Assembly (NCBI RefSeq): GCF_018130215.1
Contig: NZ_JAFCKQ010000044.1
Location: forward strand, 1-64,000
Origin: Bradyrhizobium jicamae
Lineage (GTDB): Bacteria > Pseudomonadota > Alphaproteobacteria > Rhizobiales > Xanthobacteraceae
Direction of reading: 5' to 3'
Length of the DNA: 64,000 nt
Shown: positions 1 through 9,706 of the stretch, piece by piece
How the letters are laid out: every line of letters begins with the position of its first letter
Position numbering within the stretch: the stretch's first letter is position 1
Translations under genes and position numbers: made by a program
Notes under the pieces: generated by a model
Seen by the model: the letters and a program-made list of their open reading frames with translations, nothing else
The model's database searches: none
Told to the model about the DNA's origin: nothing

Positions 1-407
1 CCGGCTTTCCCTGCGCGATGGGTTACGGCTTATACGTGCTCGCCCCGGCGAGACTGGGCTCTTTTGTCACCGCCGTCAGCAAGAGACCTTGGTCTCTTGC
101 TGACAGGACACCTGCCACCAGGGCGTCAGGCCTGCACGACTTCGCCGTCCGCCTCATGCGCTCTCGTCAGTCACGCATGCGGCGTCCACCGCATCCCACC
201 ACCACGTTCGTGACGATCGCGAGCGCCCCTCGAGCGGGTGAGACGGCAAATTCTATACACTGATTTTTCGTTACGATAAACCGAATTATTTTCACCGCGC
301 TCCCTTGCGCCGTCGGGCAAATCAGTGCCAGGGGGCCGCGACGCGTGACGGGGAATTGATCTGCCCGTCGGGGCGTGTTGCCGCCGGAGGCGGTCGCACC
401 TGCGATC
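1..407. repeat. Non-coding repetitive, hairpin-rich DNA
   Basis: No convincing gene is visible here; short open frames on both strands have no protein-like character. A perfect hairpin lies at 75-104: GTCAGCAAGAGACC, a TT centre, then its exact complement. A second pair of arms, at 310-324 and 357-371, matches at 13 of 15 positions around the core CGTCGGGCA. The block resembles long intergenic sequences that I recall as recurring in Bradyrhizobium genomes, but that is memory rather than a search. It could be the tail of a dispersed repeat that begins outside the window. Confidence 0.5.
75..104. repeat. Perfect 14-bp inverted repeat with a 2-nt centre
   Basis: The left arm is GTCAGCAAGAGACC at 75-88, the centre is TT, and the right arm is GGTCTCTTGCTGAC at 91-104. 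It would form a very stable hairpin in RNA or a cruciform in DNA. No T-run follows it on either strand, so it is not a textbook intrinsic terminator. Confidence 0.75.
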
Positions 408-698
408 TCATCTTCCGGTGACGCCTGCACCTGTGACGCCTGAGTTTCCCGTCATGCTGGAGTTCGGAGCGTTGGGATTATAGGGCAGTGCGCTGCCACC
501 GACGCCTCCTGACGATCCTACCCGTTGTCCAAGCCTGGCGGGAGGCGCGCTGCCACCGACGCCGGCTGAGGGCGCGGCCCGGTCCCCGGGCTTCGGCGGC
601 AGTGGGGTGCCACCGACGCCTTGTGCGAAAAGTTGAACCGGCGCGAGGGCGAGGCCCAAGGTGATGATCGAGGTGAAGATGATTCCAGTCTTGCGCAT
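408..698 (-). CDS. Small secreted GVGG-repeat protein, function unknown
   Basis: This is a 96-residue protein. An N-terminal signal peptide (Met-Arg-Lys followed by a hydrophobic stretch ending VQLFA, residues 1 to about 25) implies export. The mature part is low-complexity, rich in Gly, Pro, Ala and Ser, and carries three spaced GVGG(T/S) units at about residues 27, 46 and 65. The frame stays open upstream to 905, but that extension is Arg-rich and not protein-like, so the ATG at 698 was chosen because the signal peptide starts exactly there. It is divergent from ggt. No domain is recognised. The repeat pattern suggests a structural or surface-associated periplasmic peptide, which is inference only. 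Confidence 0.55.
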   Translation of the reverse strand: MRKTGIIFTSIITLGLALAPVQLFAQGVGGTPLPPKPGDRAAPSAGVGGSAPPARLGQRVGSSGGVGGSALPYNPNAPNSSMTGNSGVTGAGVTGR

Positions 699-993
699 GT
701 GCTGATCCGATTTCTCGCCAAAGCCGATTGCAGAACACGCAGGCCACACGGCCACAAGTTCTCGACGCAACATCAACGTCCACGTGGCCGGCCTCGTTCC
801 GGTCGGCCACCGCTTCGTGACCGCGCGGATTGCGCGGCGGATCGCCGCGCGAGCGCGCTTGCGTCGGGCTGACGCGATGTCAACAGGTTGAATTTCGTGC
901 CGCAACTATAGTGCGCAAGCGCGCTGCCTGCTAGCTTTGCGCCCTCAGATAGCGCAATGCGCCGCAGCAGACGGCGCTTCCGGGGAGGCCACA
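699..993. other. Divergent intergenic region
   Basis: These 295 bases separate the divergent GVGG protein and ggt. They should hold both promoters. The ggt ribosome binding site GGGGAGG is visible at 982-988. I see no gene and no convincing operator. Confidence 0.5.
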
Positions 994-2730
994 ATGCAAA
1001 AGCCATACATGGGCGCGCGGTGGATTGCTGCCGTGCTTGTTTCGACCAGCATCACGGCCTTTGCGCCGGCCCGCGCGGCATCCGTTGCGCCGGTCGCTGC
1101 CGAAAACGGCATGGTGGTGGCGGCCCAGCACCTGGCGGCGCAGGTCGGCGTCGAGGTGCTGAAGCGGGGCGGCAATGCCGTCGATGCTGCAGTCGCGGTC
1201 GGCTATGCGCTTGCGGTGGTCTATCCGGCGGCCGGCAATCTCGGTGGCGGCGGGTTCATGACCATCCAGCTCGCCGACGGCCGCAAGACCTTCCTGGATT
1301 TCCGTGAAACGGCGCCCAAGGCCGCCACCGCCGACATGTATCTCGACAAGGACGGCAACGTCATCAAGGGCCTTTCCACCAAGGGGCACCTCGCGGTGGG
1401 GGTGCCCGGTTCCGTCGCCGGCATGGAATATGCGCGCGAGAAGTACGGCACCATGAAGCGCGCGGACGTGATCGCGCCGGCGCTGCAACTCGCCGAGGAC
1501 GGCTTCGCGCTGGACCAGGGCGACATTGCCTTGCTGCATACGGCGACGCAGGACTTTCAGGATGACCCGACGTCGGCCGCGATCTTCCTCAACAACGGCA
1601 AGCCGTTCCAGGTCGGCGATAAACTCGTGCAGCACGAGCTCGCCGAAACCCTGCGCGAGATCTCGAAGCGCGGCACCGACGGCTTCTACAAGGGCTGGGT
1701 GGGCGCCGCGATCGTGGCCTCGAGCCAGGCCGGCAAGGGCCTGATCACGCAGGAGGACCTCGACAATTACAAGGTGCGCGAGCTTGCGCCGGTCGAATGC
1801 GACTACCGCGGCTATCACGTGATCTCGTCGCCGCCGCCGAGCTCCGGCGGCGTGGTCATCTGCGAGATCCTGAACATCCTGGAGGGCTATCCGCTCAAGG
1901 ACCTCGGCTACCATTCCGCGCAGGCGGTGCATTACCAGATCGAGGCGATGCGCCATGCCTATGTCGACCGCAACAGCTATCTCGGCGATCCCGACTTTGT
2001 AAAGAACCCGCTCGACCGTCTGCTCGACAAGGGCTACGCCGAGAAGATCCGCGCCGTGATCGATCCGAACAAGGCCGGTGTGTCCAAGGACATCAAGCCC
2101 GGCGTTCCGCCGCATGAGGGCAGCAACACCACGCATTATTCGATCGCCGACAAGGACGGCAACGCCGTGTCGGTGACCTACACGCTGAACGACTGGTTCG
2201 GCGCCAAGGTGACCGCGGCCAAGACCGGCGTGCTGCTGAACGACGAGATGGACGACTTCACGTCCAAGGTCGGTGTGCCGAACCTCTATGGCCTCGTGCA
2301 GGGCCAGGCCAATTCGATCGCGCCGGGCAAGCGTCCGCTATCCTCGATGAGCCCGACCATCGTCACCAAGGACGGCAAGCCGGTCATGGTCGTCGGCACG
2401 CCCGGCGGCAGCCGCATCATCACCGCCGTGCTGTTGACCATGATCAACGCCATCGACTACGGCATGAACGCGCAGGAGGCCGTCGACATGCCGCGGTTCC
2501 ACCAGCAGTGGCTTCCGGACCTGACCAACGTCGAGGACTACGCGCTGTCGCCGGACACCAGGAAGATCCTTGAAGGGTGGGGACAGAAGTTCGGTCCGCC
2601 GCAGCCGGCCAATCACCTGGCGGTCATCATCGTCGGCGCGCCGTCGCTGGGCGGCAAGCCGGTTGGCAATAATCGCTTCTACGGGGCGAACGATCCGCGC
2701 CGCGACTCGGGGCTCGCGGCCGGGTACTGA
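994..2730 (+). CDS. ggt: Gamma-glutamyltranspeptidase
   Basis: This 578-residue periplasmic enzyme cleaves the gamma-glutamyl bond of glutathione and related compounds and transfers the glutamyl group to water or amino acids. The start at 994 follows a strong GGGGAGG site and opens a signal peptide that ends near ARAAS, about residue 29. The hallmark TTHYS motif is at residues 379-383. By family knowledge the first Thr (379) is the self-cleavage site and the nucleophile of the small subunit. The GTPGGSR loop that forms the oxyanion region lies downstream. The length matches the family. No operon partner is seen: the gene upstream is divergent and the one downstream is convergent. Confidence 0.95.
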   Translation: MQKPYMGARWIAAVLVSTSITAFAPARAASVAPVAAENGMVVAAQHLAAQVGVEVLKRGGNAVDAAVAVGYALAVVYPAAGNLGGGGFMTIQLADGRKTFLDFRETAPKAATADMYLDKDGNVIKGLSTKGHLAVGVPGSVAGMEYAREKYGTMKRADVIAPALQLAEDGFALDQGDIALLHTATQDFQDDPTSAAIFLNNGKPFQVGDKLVQHELAETLREISKRGTDGFYKGWVGAAIVASSQAGKGLITQEDLDNYKVRELAPVECDYRGYHVISSPPPSSGGVVICEILNILEGYPLKDLGYHSAQAVHYQIEAMRHAYVDRNSYLGDPDFVKNPLDRLLDKGYAEKIRAVIDPNKAGVSKDIKPGVPPHEGSNTTHYSIADKDGNAVSVTYTLNDWFGAKVTAAKTGVLLNDEMDDFTSKVGVPNLYGLVQGQANSIAPGKRPLSSMSPTIVTKDGKPVMVVGTPGGSRIITAVLLTMINAIDYGMNAQEAVDMPRFHQQWLPDLTNVEDYALSPDTRKILEGWGQKFGPPQPANHLAVIIVGAPSLGGKPVGNNRFYGANDPRRDSGLAAGY

Positions 2731-2782
2731 AAGTGCGGTGGCCCGCAGCCGGGCTCCGGGGCCGCTGTTGACCGGCGTCGTC

Positions 2783-3208
2783 TCAGGTGACGTCGGTCGA
2801 CCTGCCGTCGGCGTTCCTGTTCGGCAGGAGCAGCCGCCTGCGAATGGCGTCGTCGACCAGCTCCAGCGTTCGCTTGGCGTCGCGTGCCTCGGCTTCGGCC
2901 GTTTCGGCGCGAAGCTCGAGGGCCATCAGTCGATCCTGTTGCCCCTCGATGCGCTTCTGGGCCTCTTCGAGGGCCTTGGAGGCGTCCAGAAGCTTGCGTT
3001 CCGTCGCATTGATGATGTCGACCTGGGCCCGTTCGGCGGCCTCGGCGCGCAACTCGCTGACGCGGACCCTGTCCTCTATGCCGCGGAACAGATCCGCCGC
3101 CTGATAGACCAGGTCGAGCGTCCCGGCGCCGGTCTCGGATGGTGAGGGATGCATTGGAAACCCGAGGACATTCTCGGGGGTAATCCGTCTGAAAGCGCGC
3201 TGTGCCAT
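2783..3208 (-). CDS. Coiled-coil hypothetical protein
   Basis: This 141-residue protein has no signal peptide. Residues about 45-125 are almost continuous heptad-like sequence rich in Ala, Glu, Leu, Arg and Lys (for example KLLDASKALEEAQKRIEG), so a long coiled coil is expected. The N-terminus is MAQRAFRRITPEN and the C-terminus is basic then polar. It converges on ggt with a 52-base gap. No enzymatic motif is visible and no function is proposed. It could be a cytoplasmic scaffold or a small structural protein. Confidence 0.7.
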   Translation of the reverse strand: MAQRAFRRITPENVLGFPMHPSPSETGAGTLDLVYQAADLFRGIEDRVRVSELRAEAAERAQVDIINATERKLLDASKALEEAQKRIEGQQDRLMALELRAETAEAEARDAKRTLELVDDAIRRRLLLPNRNADGRSTDVT

Positions 3209-3552
3209 GCGAGTCAGCCTCTTCGCGAGCGAATTGTTCGGCTAATACGATGGGGCCATTATGGTAAATGGATTGCTAACGTCCGCATCAAACCGGTGAT
3301 TGACCTATTTCCGGCGGTGATATCAGGGGGCAGGGGCGAACCGTGATCGATCCAGCTGCCAGCAGCGCGCGCCTTCGGCCGCTGATTTGGGCCCGCGCAC
3401 GGACCGTGCTCTATGGCATAAGTTTGACGTCCCCTGCTTAAAATTCTCCGGTGTCGAATTGCGGGTCCATCGAGCGATCGATATACGGAGCCTCTTGAGT
3501 GGCGAGGCAGCAGGCTCAGAACGAGCCACGCGTTAGCCACGGGACCTGGTCG
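3209..3552. other. Intergenic region before the PBP1A gene
   Basis: This stretch of about 340 bases separates the divergent coiled-coil gene and the PBP1A gene. No RNA gene or repeat was seen. Its 3' end contains an alternative GTG start for PBP1A at 3499, which is preceded by GGAG at 3487-3490. Confidence 0.4.
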
Positions 3553-6051
3553 ATGCGGCTTCTGATACGTTTTTTCGGGTTTCTGTTCGCGGCAGGATCC
3601 GTCGTGTTCCTGGTCGGCATAGCCGGCATCGCCGGACTGTTCTGGCACTTCTCGAAGGATCTGCCCGACTACTCGCAGCTGCAGAACTACGAGCCGCCGG
3701 TGATGACCCGCATCCACGCGTCCGACGGCGCGCTGCTCGGCGAATACGCCAAGGAGCGCCGGCTCTATCTGCCGATCCAGGCAGTGCCGAAGCTCGTCAT
3801 CAACAGCTTCCTGGCGGCCGAGGACAAGAATTTCTACGAGCACGGCGGCATCGATTACACCGGCATGGCGCGTGCCGGCGTCGCCTACATCCAGAACTAC
3901 GGTTCCAACCGCCGTCCGCAGGGCGCGTCGACGATCACCCAGCAGGTCGCCAAGAACTTCCTGCTGACCAACGAGGTGTCGTTCTCCCGCAAGATCAAGG
4001 AAGCCTTGCTGGCGATGCGGATCGAGCGGACCTACTCCAAGGACAAGATCCTCGAGCTCTACCTCAACGAAATCTATCTCGGGCTCGGCGCCTACGGCAT
4101 CGCCGCCGCCTCGCTGGTCTATTTCGACAAGCCGGTGAACGAGCTGACGATCGCGGAAGCGGCCTATCTGGCGGCGCTGCCGAAGATGCCGGCGAGCCTG
4201 CATCCCGTGCGCAACCGCGCCCGCGCCATCGAGCGGCGCAACTACGTGATCGACCGCCTGCAGGAGAACGGCTGGATCACCGCTGCCGACGCCGACAAGG
4301 CGCGCAAGGAACCGCTCGTCGTCACCACCCGCACCAACGGCGCCGCGACCTTTGCCGGTGAATATTTCTCCGAGGAGGTCCGCCGCGACATCTTCGAACG
4401 CTATGGCGAGAAGAAGCTCTACGAGGGCGGCCTCTCGGTGCGCACCACGCTCGATCCGAAGATCCAGGTGATGGCGCGCAAGACCATGGTGGCCGGCCTC
4501 GTGAACTATGACGAGCAGCAGGGCTATCGCGGCGCGATCCAGAAGCTCGACATTTCCGGCGACTGGGGCATCCCGCTGGCCGACATCAAGTCGCTGTCCG
4601 ACATCTCGCCGTGGCGGATGGCGGTGGTGCTGGAGACCAACGACCAGTCGGCGCGGATCGGCTTCCAGCCCGGCCGCGAGCTCGGCGGCGCCATCAGCAA
4701 GCAGCGCGAGACCGGCCTCGTCACGCTCGAGGGCGTGCGCTGGGCAAGGGCACTGTCCGGTCCCTACAAGGGCAAGATTCCGACATCGGTCGCGCAGGTG
4801 CTGCAACCCGGCGACGTGATCTACGCCGATCCGCTCTATGCCAAGGACGGCCAGCGCGTCGAGGGCCAGTACCGGCTGCGCCAGATCCCCGAAATCTCCG
4901 GTGCGATGGTGGCGATGGATCCGCACACCGGCCGCGTGCTGGCGATGGTCGGCGGCTTCTCGTTCGACCAGAGCCAGTTCAATCGCGCGACCCAGGCCTA
5001 CCGGCAGCCCGGCTCGTCGTTCAAGCCGATCGTCTATTCGGCGGCGCTCGACAACGGCTACACGGGATCGACCATGATGGTCGACGCGCCGATCGAGATC
5101 GACCAGGGACAGGGCAACGTCTGGCGCCCGGAGAACTTCTCCGTCGGCAAGTACCAGGGCCAGGTGACGCTGCGCAACGCGCTGCGGCTGTCGCTCAACA
5201 CCGTCACGGTGCGGCTGGCGCAGGAGATCGGCATGCCGCTGATCGGCGAATACGCCAAGCGCTTCGGCGTCTATGACGAATTGCCGAACTATCTGTCCTA
5301 CGCGCTCGGCGCCGGCGAGACCACGGTGATGCGCATGGTCACGGCCTATTCGATGATCGCCAATGGCGGCCGACGCGTGAAGCCGACCCTGATCGATCGC
5401 ATCCAGGACCGCTACGGCCACACCATCTTCCGGCACGACCAGCGCGAGTGCCGCGGCTGCGATGCGCCGGAGGGATGGAAGAACCAGCCCGAGCCGCAGC
5501 TCATCGATCACCGCGAGCAGGTGCTCGACTCCATGACCGCCTACCAGATCACGGAGCTGATGGAAGGGGTGGTGCAGGGCGGCACCGGCATCGCGCTGAA
5601 GGAGGTCGGCAAGCCGATCGCCGGCAAGACCGGTACGTCCAACGAGGCGAAGGATCTCTGGTTCGTCGGCTTCTCGCCGGACCTCGTGGTCGGTCTCTAT
5701 GTCGGCTACGACAAGCCGCGCTCGCTCGGCCGTAACGCCCAGGCCGGCCATACCGCAGCCCCGATCGCGCGCGACTTCATGAAGCTCGCGCTGGCCAACA
5801 AGCCGGCGACCCCGTTCAAGCAGCCGGTCGGCATCCGCCTGGTGCTCGTCGACGCCAAGACCGGTATGCGTGCAGCGCCCGGCCAGAACAGGGGAACGGT
5901 CCTCGAAGCCTTCAAGCCGGGCCAGACGCCGCCAAGTAACGAGGCGCTTGCGACGGTCGCCGGCACCGACGTGATCGACGGCACCCAGCCCGGCGTCTCG
6001 CCGGACGCGGATCGCGCGGTGATGCGATCGGGGACGGGCGGGTTGTACTAA
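3553..6051 (+). CDS. mrcA: Penicillin-binding protein 1A (bifunctional transglycosylase/transpeptidase)
   Basis: This 832-residue class A PBP is anchored by one N-terminal membrane segment (about residues 6-28) and polymerises and cross-links peptidoglycan in the periplasm. The glycosyltransferase domain shows the catalytic Glu in AAEDKNFYEHGG (Glu90), then GASTITQQVAKN and the ELYLNEIYLG signature. The transpeptidase domain has S488-S-F-K491, S547-L-N549 and K692-T-G. All key residues are intact. The ATG at 3553 gives the short cytosolic tail usual for alphaproteobacterial homologues. A GTG at 3499, with its own GGAG spaced 8 bases away, would add 18 residues and cannot be excluded. The gene is monocistronic. 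Confidence 0.95.
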   Translation: MRLLIRFFGFLFAAGSVVFLVGIAGIAGLFWHFSKDLPDYSQLQNYEPPVMTRIHASDGALLGEYAKERRLYLPIQAVPKLVINSFLAAEDKNFYEHGGIDYTGMARAGVAYIQNYGSNRRPQGASTITQQVAKNFLLTNEVSFSRKIKEALLAMRIERTYSKDKILELYLNEIYLGLGAYGIAAASLVYFDKPVNELTIAEAAYLAALPKMPASLHPVRNRARAIERRNYVIDRLQENGWITAADADKARKEPLVVTTRTNGAATFAGEYFSEEVRRDIFERYGEKKLYEGGLSVRTTLDPKIQVMARKTMVAGLVNYDEQQGYRGAIQKLDISGDWGIPLADIKSLSDISPWRMAVVLETNDQSARIGFQPGRELGGAISKQRETGLVTLEGVRWARALSGPYKGKIPTSVAQVLQPGDVIYADPLYAKDGQRVEGQYRLRQIPEISGAMVAMDPHTGRVLAMVGGFSFDQSQFNRATQAYRQPGSSFKPIVYSAALDNGYTGSTMMVDAPIEIDQGQGNVWRPENFSVGKYQGQVTLRNALRLSLNTVTVRLAQEIGMPLIGEYAKRFGVYDELPNYLSYALGAGETTVMRMVTAYSMIANGGRRVKPTLIDRIQDRYGHTIFRHDQRECRGCDAPEGWKNQPEPQLIDHREQVLDSMTAYQITELMEGVVQGGTGIALKEVGKPIAGKTGTSNEAKDLWFVGFSPDLVVGLYVGYDKPRSLGRNAQAGHTAAPIARDFMKLALANKPATPFKQPVGIRLVLVDAKTGMRAAPGQNRGTVLEAFKPGQTPPSNEALATVAGTDVIDGTQPGVSPDADRAVMRSGTGGLY

Positions 6052-6255
6052 AAGCGCTTTCCAGCCTGGCGGATACCGGCTCGCGTCAAGTAATCGGCGG
6101 GCAGGCTCGGACTTCCCCTGATCGATTTGGGAAAAGCGCAAGCGGGCCAGATGTCCCGAGATTGCTCTTTGCGCCAATCAGGACTTTTTGCTGGAACCAG
6201 GAACTTCCGGTGACGTTGAGTGCCTTGCAAGCGGTACGGGGCAGCGTCACCGGCG

Positions 6256-7077
6256 ATGAACATCCTTGATCCCCAGGGCCCGATAGCTGCGGCGGAGCGG
6301 ACGATCCTGGTGGATTCCGTCGCCATCATGCTTGCGATCATCGTTCCGACGATCGCGGCCATCCTCGGCTTCGCCTATTGGTACCGCAGCTCCAATCCGC
6401 GTGCGCAATATCAGCCGGATTGGGCGTATTCCGGCCGGGTGGAGCTGGTGGTCTGGGCGATCCCCGCGCTGACGATCATCCTGCTCGGCGGCGTGGCCTG
6501 GATCGGGGCGCATCAGCTCGATCCCGCGCGTCCGGTGGAAGGGACCGGACAGCCGGTGAGAATCCAGGTCGTTTCGCTCGATTGGAAATGGCTGTTCATC
6601 TATCCGGACCAGCGGGTCGCGAGCCTCAACGCCCTGACCGTCCCGGTCGGGTCTCCACTGCAATTCGAGCTGACCTCGTCGAGCGTCATGAACGCGTTCT
6701 TCATTCCACAGCTCGGCAGCATGATCTACACGATGAACGGGATGGTGACCCGTCTGCAGCTTCGGGCGGATACCGAGGGCACCTATCAAGGGCTGTCGGC
6801 GCATTTCAGCGGCGACGGTTTTCCCGACATGATGTTCGACGTTCATGTCGTGCCGCAGCTTGCGTTCACCGATTGGGTCGGGAAGGCGGCCGGCAGCAGC
6901 CAGGCCCTGAACGCCGAGAGCTACGGAAAATTGGCGCGTCAATCGGTCGGCGATGGACAGCTCATCTACCGGCTGGATGACCCCTTGCTGTTCCAGGCGG
7001 TCGCCACCCAACACATCCCGGCTGCGCCCGGTCCATCGCTGGATCAGCAGGCCCAAGTCTCACCACGGAGCCACTGA
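6256..7077 (+). CDS. cyoA: Cytochrome bo3-type ubiquinol oxidase subunit II
   Basis: This 273-residue protein has two N-terminal membrane helices (about 20-42 and 60-82) and a periplasmic cupredoxin domain. It is assigned to quinol rather than cytochrome c oxidase because the Cys/His/Met ligands of the CuA centre are absent: the loop reads [14 protein letters not shown]. The family motifs DWKWLFIYP and [16 protein letters not shown] are present. It is the first gene of cyoABCD, and cyoB starts on the last base of its stop. The N-terminus begins directly at MNILDPQG. No lipoprotein signal peptide or lipobox precedes it, unlike E. coli CyoA. A GTG at 6220 would add 12 residues but still no signal. 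Confidence 0.93.
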   Translation: MNILDPQGPIAAAERTILVDSVAIMLAIIVPTIAAILGFAYWYRSSNPRAQYQPDWAYSGRVELVVWAIPALTIILLGGVAWIGAHQLDPARPVEGTGQPVRIQVVSLDWKWLFIYPDQRVASLNALTVPVGSPLQFELTSSSVMNAFFIPQLGSMIYTMNGMVTRLQLRADTEGTYQGLSAHFSGDGFPDMMFDVHVVPQLAFTDWVGKAAGSSQALNAESYGKLARQSVGDGQLIYRLDDPLLFQAVATQHIPAAPGPSLDQQAQVSPRSH

Positions 7078-9071
7078 TGTTCGGCAAGCTGAGCTGGTCG
7101 GCCATCCCGATCGACCAGCCGATCCCGTTGGTCACCGGCGCGGTGGTGCTGGTGGTGATCGCGGCCGTATTGCTTTGGGTGGTGGTGAGGGGCCACCTGC
7201 CATATCTCTGGCGGGAGTGGATCACCAGCGTCGATCACAAGCGGATCGGCGTGATGTACACCCTGCTGGCCTGCGTGATGCTGCTGCGCGGCTTCGCCGA
7301 TGCGCTGATGATGCGGGGACAGCAAGCGGTCGCGCTGCATTCGCAGGGCTATCTGCCGCCCGAGCACTACAACCAGATATTCTCGGCGCACGGCACGATC
7401 ATGATCTTCTTCGTGGGCATGCCGTTCGTGATCGGCCTGATGAACCTCGTCGTCCCGCTGCAGCTTGGCGTGCGCGACGTGGCGTTTCCGACCCTCAACT
7501 CCGTCGGCTTCTGGCTGACGGCGACCGGGGCGTTGCTGGTCAATATCTCGCTTGTCGTCGGCGAATTCGCGCGAACCGGATGGCTGCCTTATCCGCCCCT
7601 GTCGGAGATGACGTATTCGCCGGGCGTTGGTGTCGATTATTATCTCTGGTCGCTCCAGATCTCGGGCGTGGGGACGCTGGTCGCGGGCATCAATCTCGTT
7701 ACCACTGTGCTGAAGCTCCGCACCCGGGGCATGACATATCTGCGCATGCCGATGTTCTGCTGGACGACGCTCGCCTCGAATCTGCTGATCGTCGCGGCAT
7801 TTCCGATCCTGACGGCAACGCTCGCGATGCTGATCCTCGACCGCTACCTCGGCTTCCACTTCTTCACCAACGAGGCCGGCGGTAACGTCATGATGTTCAT
7901 GAACCTGATCTGGGCCTGGGGGCATCCCGAGGTCTACATCCTGGTCCTGCCTGCATTCGGAATTTTCTCGGAAGTGGTGTCCACGTTCTCCGGCAAACCG
8001 TTGTTCGGCTACCGATCAATGGTGCTCGCGACCATGGCGATCTGCGTCATCTCGTTCATGGTGTGGCTTCACCACTTCTTCACGATGGGCGCCGGGCCGA
8101 ACGTGAATGCGATCTTCGGCATCGCCAGCATGATCATCGCGGTCCCGACCGGCGTGAAGATCTACAATTGGCTGTTCACGATGTACATGGGACGCGTGCG
8201 GTTTGCGACGCCGATGCTGTGGTCGATCGGGTTCATGGTTACGTTCCTGATCGGTGGTCTCACCGGCGTGCTCGTGGCCGTTCCGCCGGCGGATTTCCTG
8301 CTGCACAACAGCCTGTTCCTGGTGGCGCATTTCCACAACGTCATCATCGGCGGCGTGCTGTTCGGCGCGTTCGCCGGCTACACTTACTGGTTTCCCAAGG
8401 CGTTCGGCTTTCGCCTGCATGAGGGGCTTGGCAAGGCTGCCTTCTGGTGCTGGCTGATCGGCTTCTACGTCGCGTTCATGCCACTCTATGCGGTGGGGCT
8501 GCTTGGGATGACCCGTCGCATGCAGCATTACGACGTACCCGAATGGCGTCCCTGGCTGCTGGTCGCATCGCTCGGTGCGATCATTATCCTGATCGGGATC
8601 GTCTGTCAGATCGCGCAACTCGTGGTCAGCATCCGGAACCGGGCCGAATTGCGTGACCGCACAGGTGATCCCTGGGACGGCAGATCGCTCGAATGGGCGA
8701 CGGCCTCGCCGCCGCCGGTTTTCAATTTCGCCATCGCGCCCGACGTGAGTGGGGAGGACGCTTATTGGGCCATGAAGCAGCGGGCACGCCAGCAGGGGAT
8801 GGACGATGCCAGGCCCGACTACAGGGACATCGAGATGCCGCGCAATTCGCCGACCGGATTTATCTGTGCGTTCTTTGCGACAATTATGGGCTTCGCGCTG
8901 ATCTGGCACATCTGGTGGATGGTCGCCGCCGGGGCGATCGGGGCGTTTGCGACGTTCGTGGTGTTCGCCTGGCGCGATCATGACGAATACGTCATTGCGG
9001 CGGCCGATGTGGCGCGGATCGACCAGGCCAACACTGCCGAGCGGCGTGCCCTGATGAGCGGAGCCGCATGA
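7077..9071 (+). CDS. cyoB: Cytochrome bo3-type ubiquinol oxidase subunit I
   Basis: This 664-residue polytopic haem-copper oxidase subunit reduces oxygen to water and pumps protons. The low-spin haem ligand is in FSAHGTIM. The CuB ligands are in WGHPEVYI and WLHHFF, and the high-spin haem region is [11 protein letters not shown]. Quinol-site residues known from E. coli are kept: Arg and Asp in [11 protein letters not shown], and His and Gln in EHYNQIF. This supports ubiquinol as electron donor. The N- and C-terminal extra helices typical of CyoB are present. It is translationally coupled to cyoA (1-base overlap) and cyoC (ATGA, 4-base overlap). Confidence 0.97.
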   Translation: MFGKLSWSAIPIDQPIPLVTGAVVLVVIAAVLLWVVVRGHLPYLWREWITSVDHKRIGVMYTLLACVMLLRGFADALMMRGQQAVALHSQGYLPPEHYNQIFSAHGTIMIFFVGMPFVIGLMNLVVPLQLGVRDVAFPTLNSVGFWLTATGALLVNISLVVGEFARTGWLPYPPLSEMTYSPGVGVDYYLWSLQISGVGTLVAGINLVTTVLKLRTRGMTYLRMPMFCWTTLASNLLIVAAFPILTATLAMLILDRYLGFHFFTNEAGGNVMMFMNLIWAWGHPEVYILVLPAFGIFSEVVSTFSGKPLFGYRSMVLATMAICVISFMVWLHHFFTMGAGPNVNAIFGIASMIIAVPTGVKIYNWLFTMYMGRVRFATPMLWSIGFMVTFLIGGLTGVLVAVPPADFLLHNSLFLVAHFHNVIIGGVLFGAFAGYTYWFPKAFGFRLHEGLGKAAFWCWLIGFYVAFMPLYAVGLLGMTRRMQHYDVPEWRPWLLVASLGAIIILIGIVCQIAQLVVSIRNRAELRDRTGDPWDGRSLEWATASPPPVFNFAIAPDVSGEDAYWAMKQRARQQGMDDARPDYRDIEMPRNSPTGFICAFFATIMGFALIWHIWWMVAAGAIGAFATFVVFAWRDHDEYVIAAADVARIDQANTAERRALMSGAA

Positions 9072-9706
9072 TGGCAATTGCACACGCCGATCCGCACCAT
9101 GTGCACGGCCTGGATTTCGCCGGCGCCGGGCATGCCGGCCCGGCGTCCAAGCGGATCGTCACCGGCTACGGGTTCTGGATATTCCTGCTCAGCGACATCG
9201 TGATGTTCTCGTGCTTCTTCGCGGCCTACGCGGTTCTGTCTGGGCAGACCGCAGATGGTCCGAAGGGATCCGAACTGTTCGACCTTCGATCGGTCGCGGC
9301 CGAGACTGGATGTCTCTTGCTGTCGAGCTTCACCTGCGGGCTGGCCAGCATCGCCGCCGATGAGCGCGAGACGACGCTGTTCCAGCTTGCGATGGCGCTG
9401 ACCTGCGCGCTGGGCCTCGCATTCCTCTCGATCGAGTTGAGGGAATTTGCCAGCCTGGTCGCACGCGGCGCGGGGCCCTCGCGCAGCGCTTTCCTGACCG
9501 CCTTCTTCACCCTCGTGGGATGTCACGGTCTGCATGTCTCTGCCGGCGTCCTGTGGCTTCTGACCATGATGGCGCAAGTTACGGCCAAGGGATTCCGCGC
9601 CGACATCCAGCGCCGCATCCTGTGCTTTGCACTGTTCTGGCACGCGCTCGACATCATCTGGGTGGCGGTCTTCTCGGTGGTCTACCTGCTGGGAGCGGGT
9701 CAATGA
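9068..9706 (+). CDS. cyoC: Cytochrome o ubiquinol oxidase subunit III
   Basis: This 212-residue membrane protein has five predicted helices and belongs to the haem-copper oxidase subunit III family. [22 protein letters not shown] marks the first helix, and the last helices include [24 protein letters not shown]. It is structural, stabilising subunit I. It starts within the cyoB stop (ATGA), and its own stop overlaps the cyoD start in the same way, so the operon is tightly coupled. The His-rich start [14 protein letters not shown] is typical for the family. A second in-frame ATG at 9071 would remove one residue only. Confidence 0.95.
   Translation: MMAIAHADPHHVHGLDFAGAGHAGPASKRIVTGYGFWIFLLSDIVMFSCFFAAYAVLSGQTADGPKGSELFDLRSVAAETGCLLLSSFTCGLASIAADERETTLFQLAMALTCALGLAFLSIELREFASLVARGAGPSRSAFLTAFFTLVGCHGLHVSAGVLWLLTMMAQVTAKGFRADIQRRILCFALFWHALDIIWVAVFSVVYLLGAGQ

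Noticed and set aside
3259-6177. 972-codon open frame on the minus strand opposite PBP1A
   Set aside because: It is a shadow of a high-GC gene: rich in Arg, His, Asp and Leu without domain motifs, while the plus strand encodes an intact PBP1A.
6256-9071. Reading the oxidase as an aa3-type cytochrome c oxidase
   Set aside because: Subunit II lacks CuA ligands and subunit I keeps the quinol-site Arg, Asp, His and Gln; gene order is cyoABCD.
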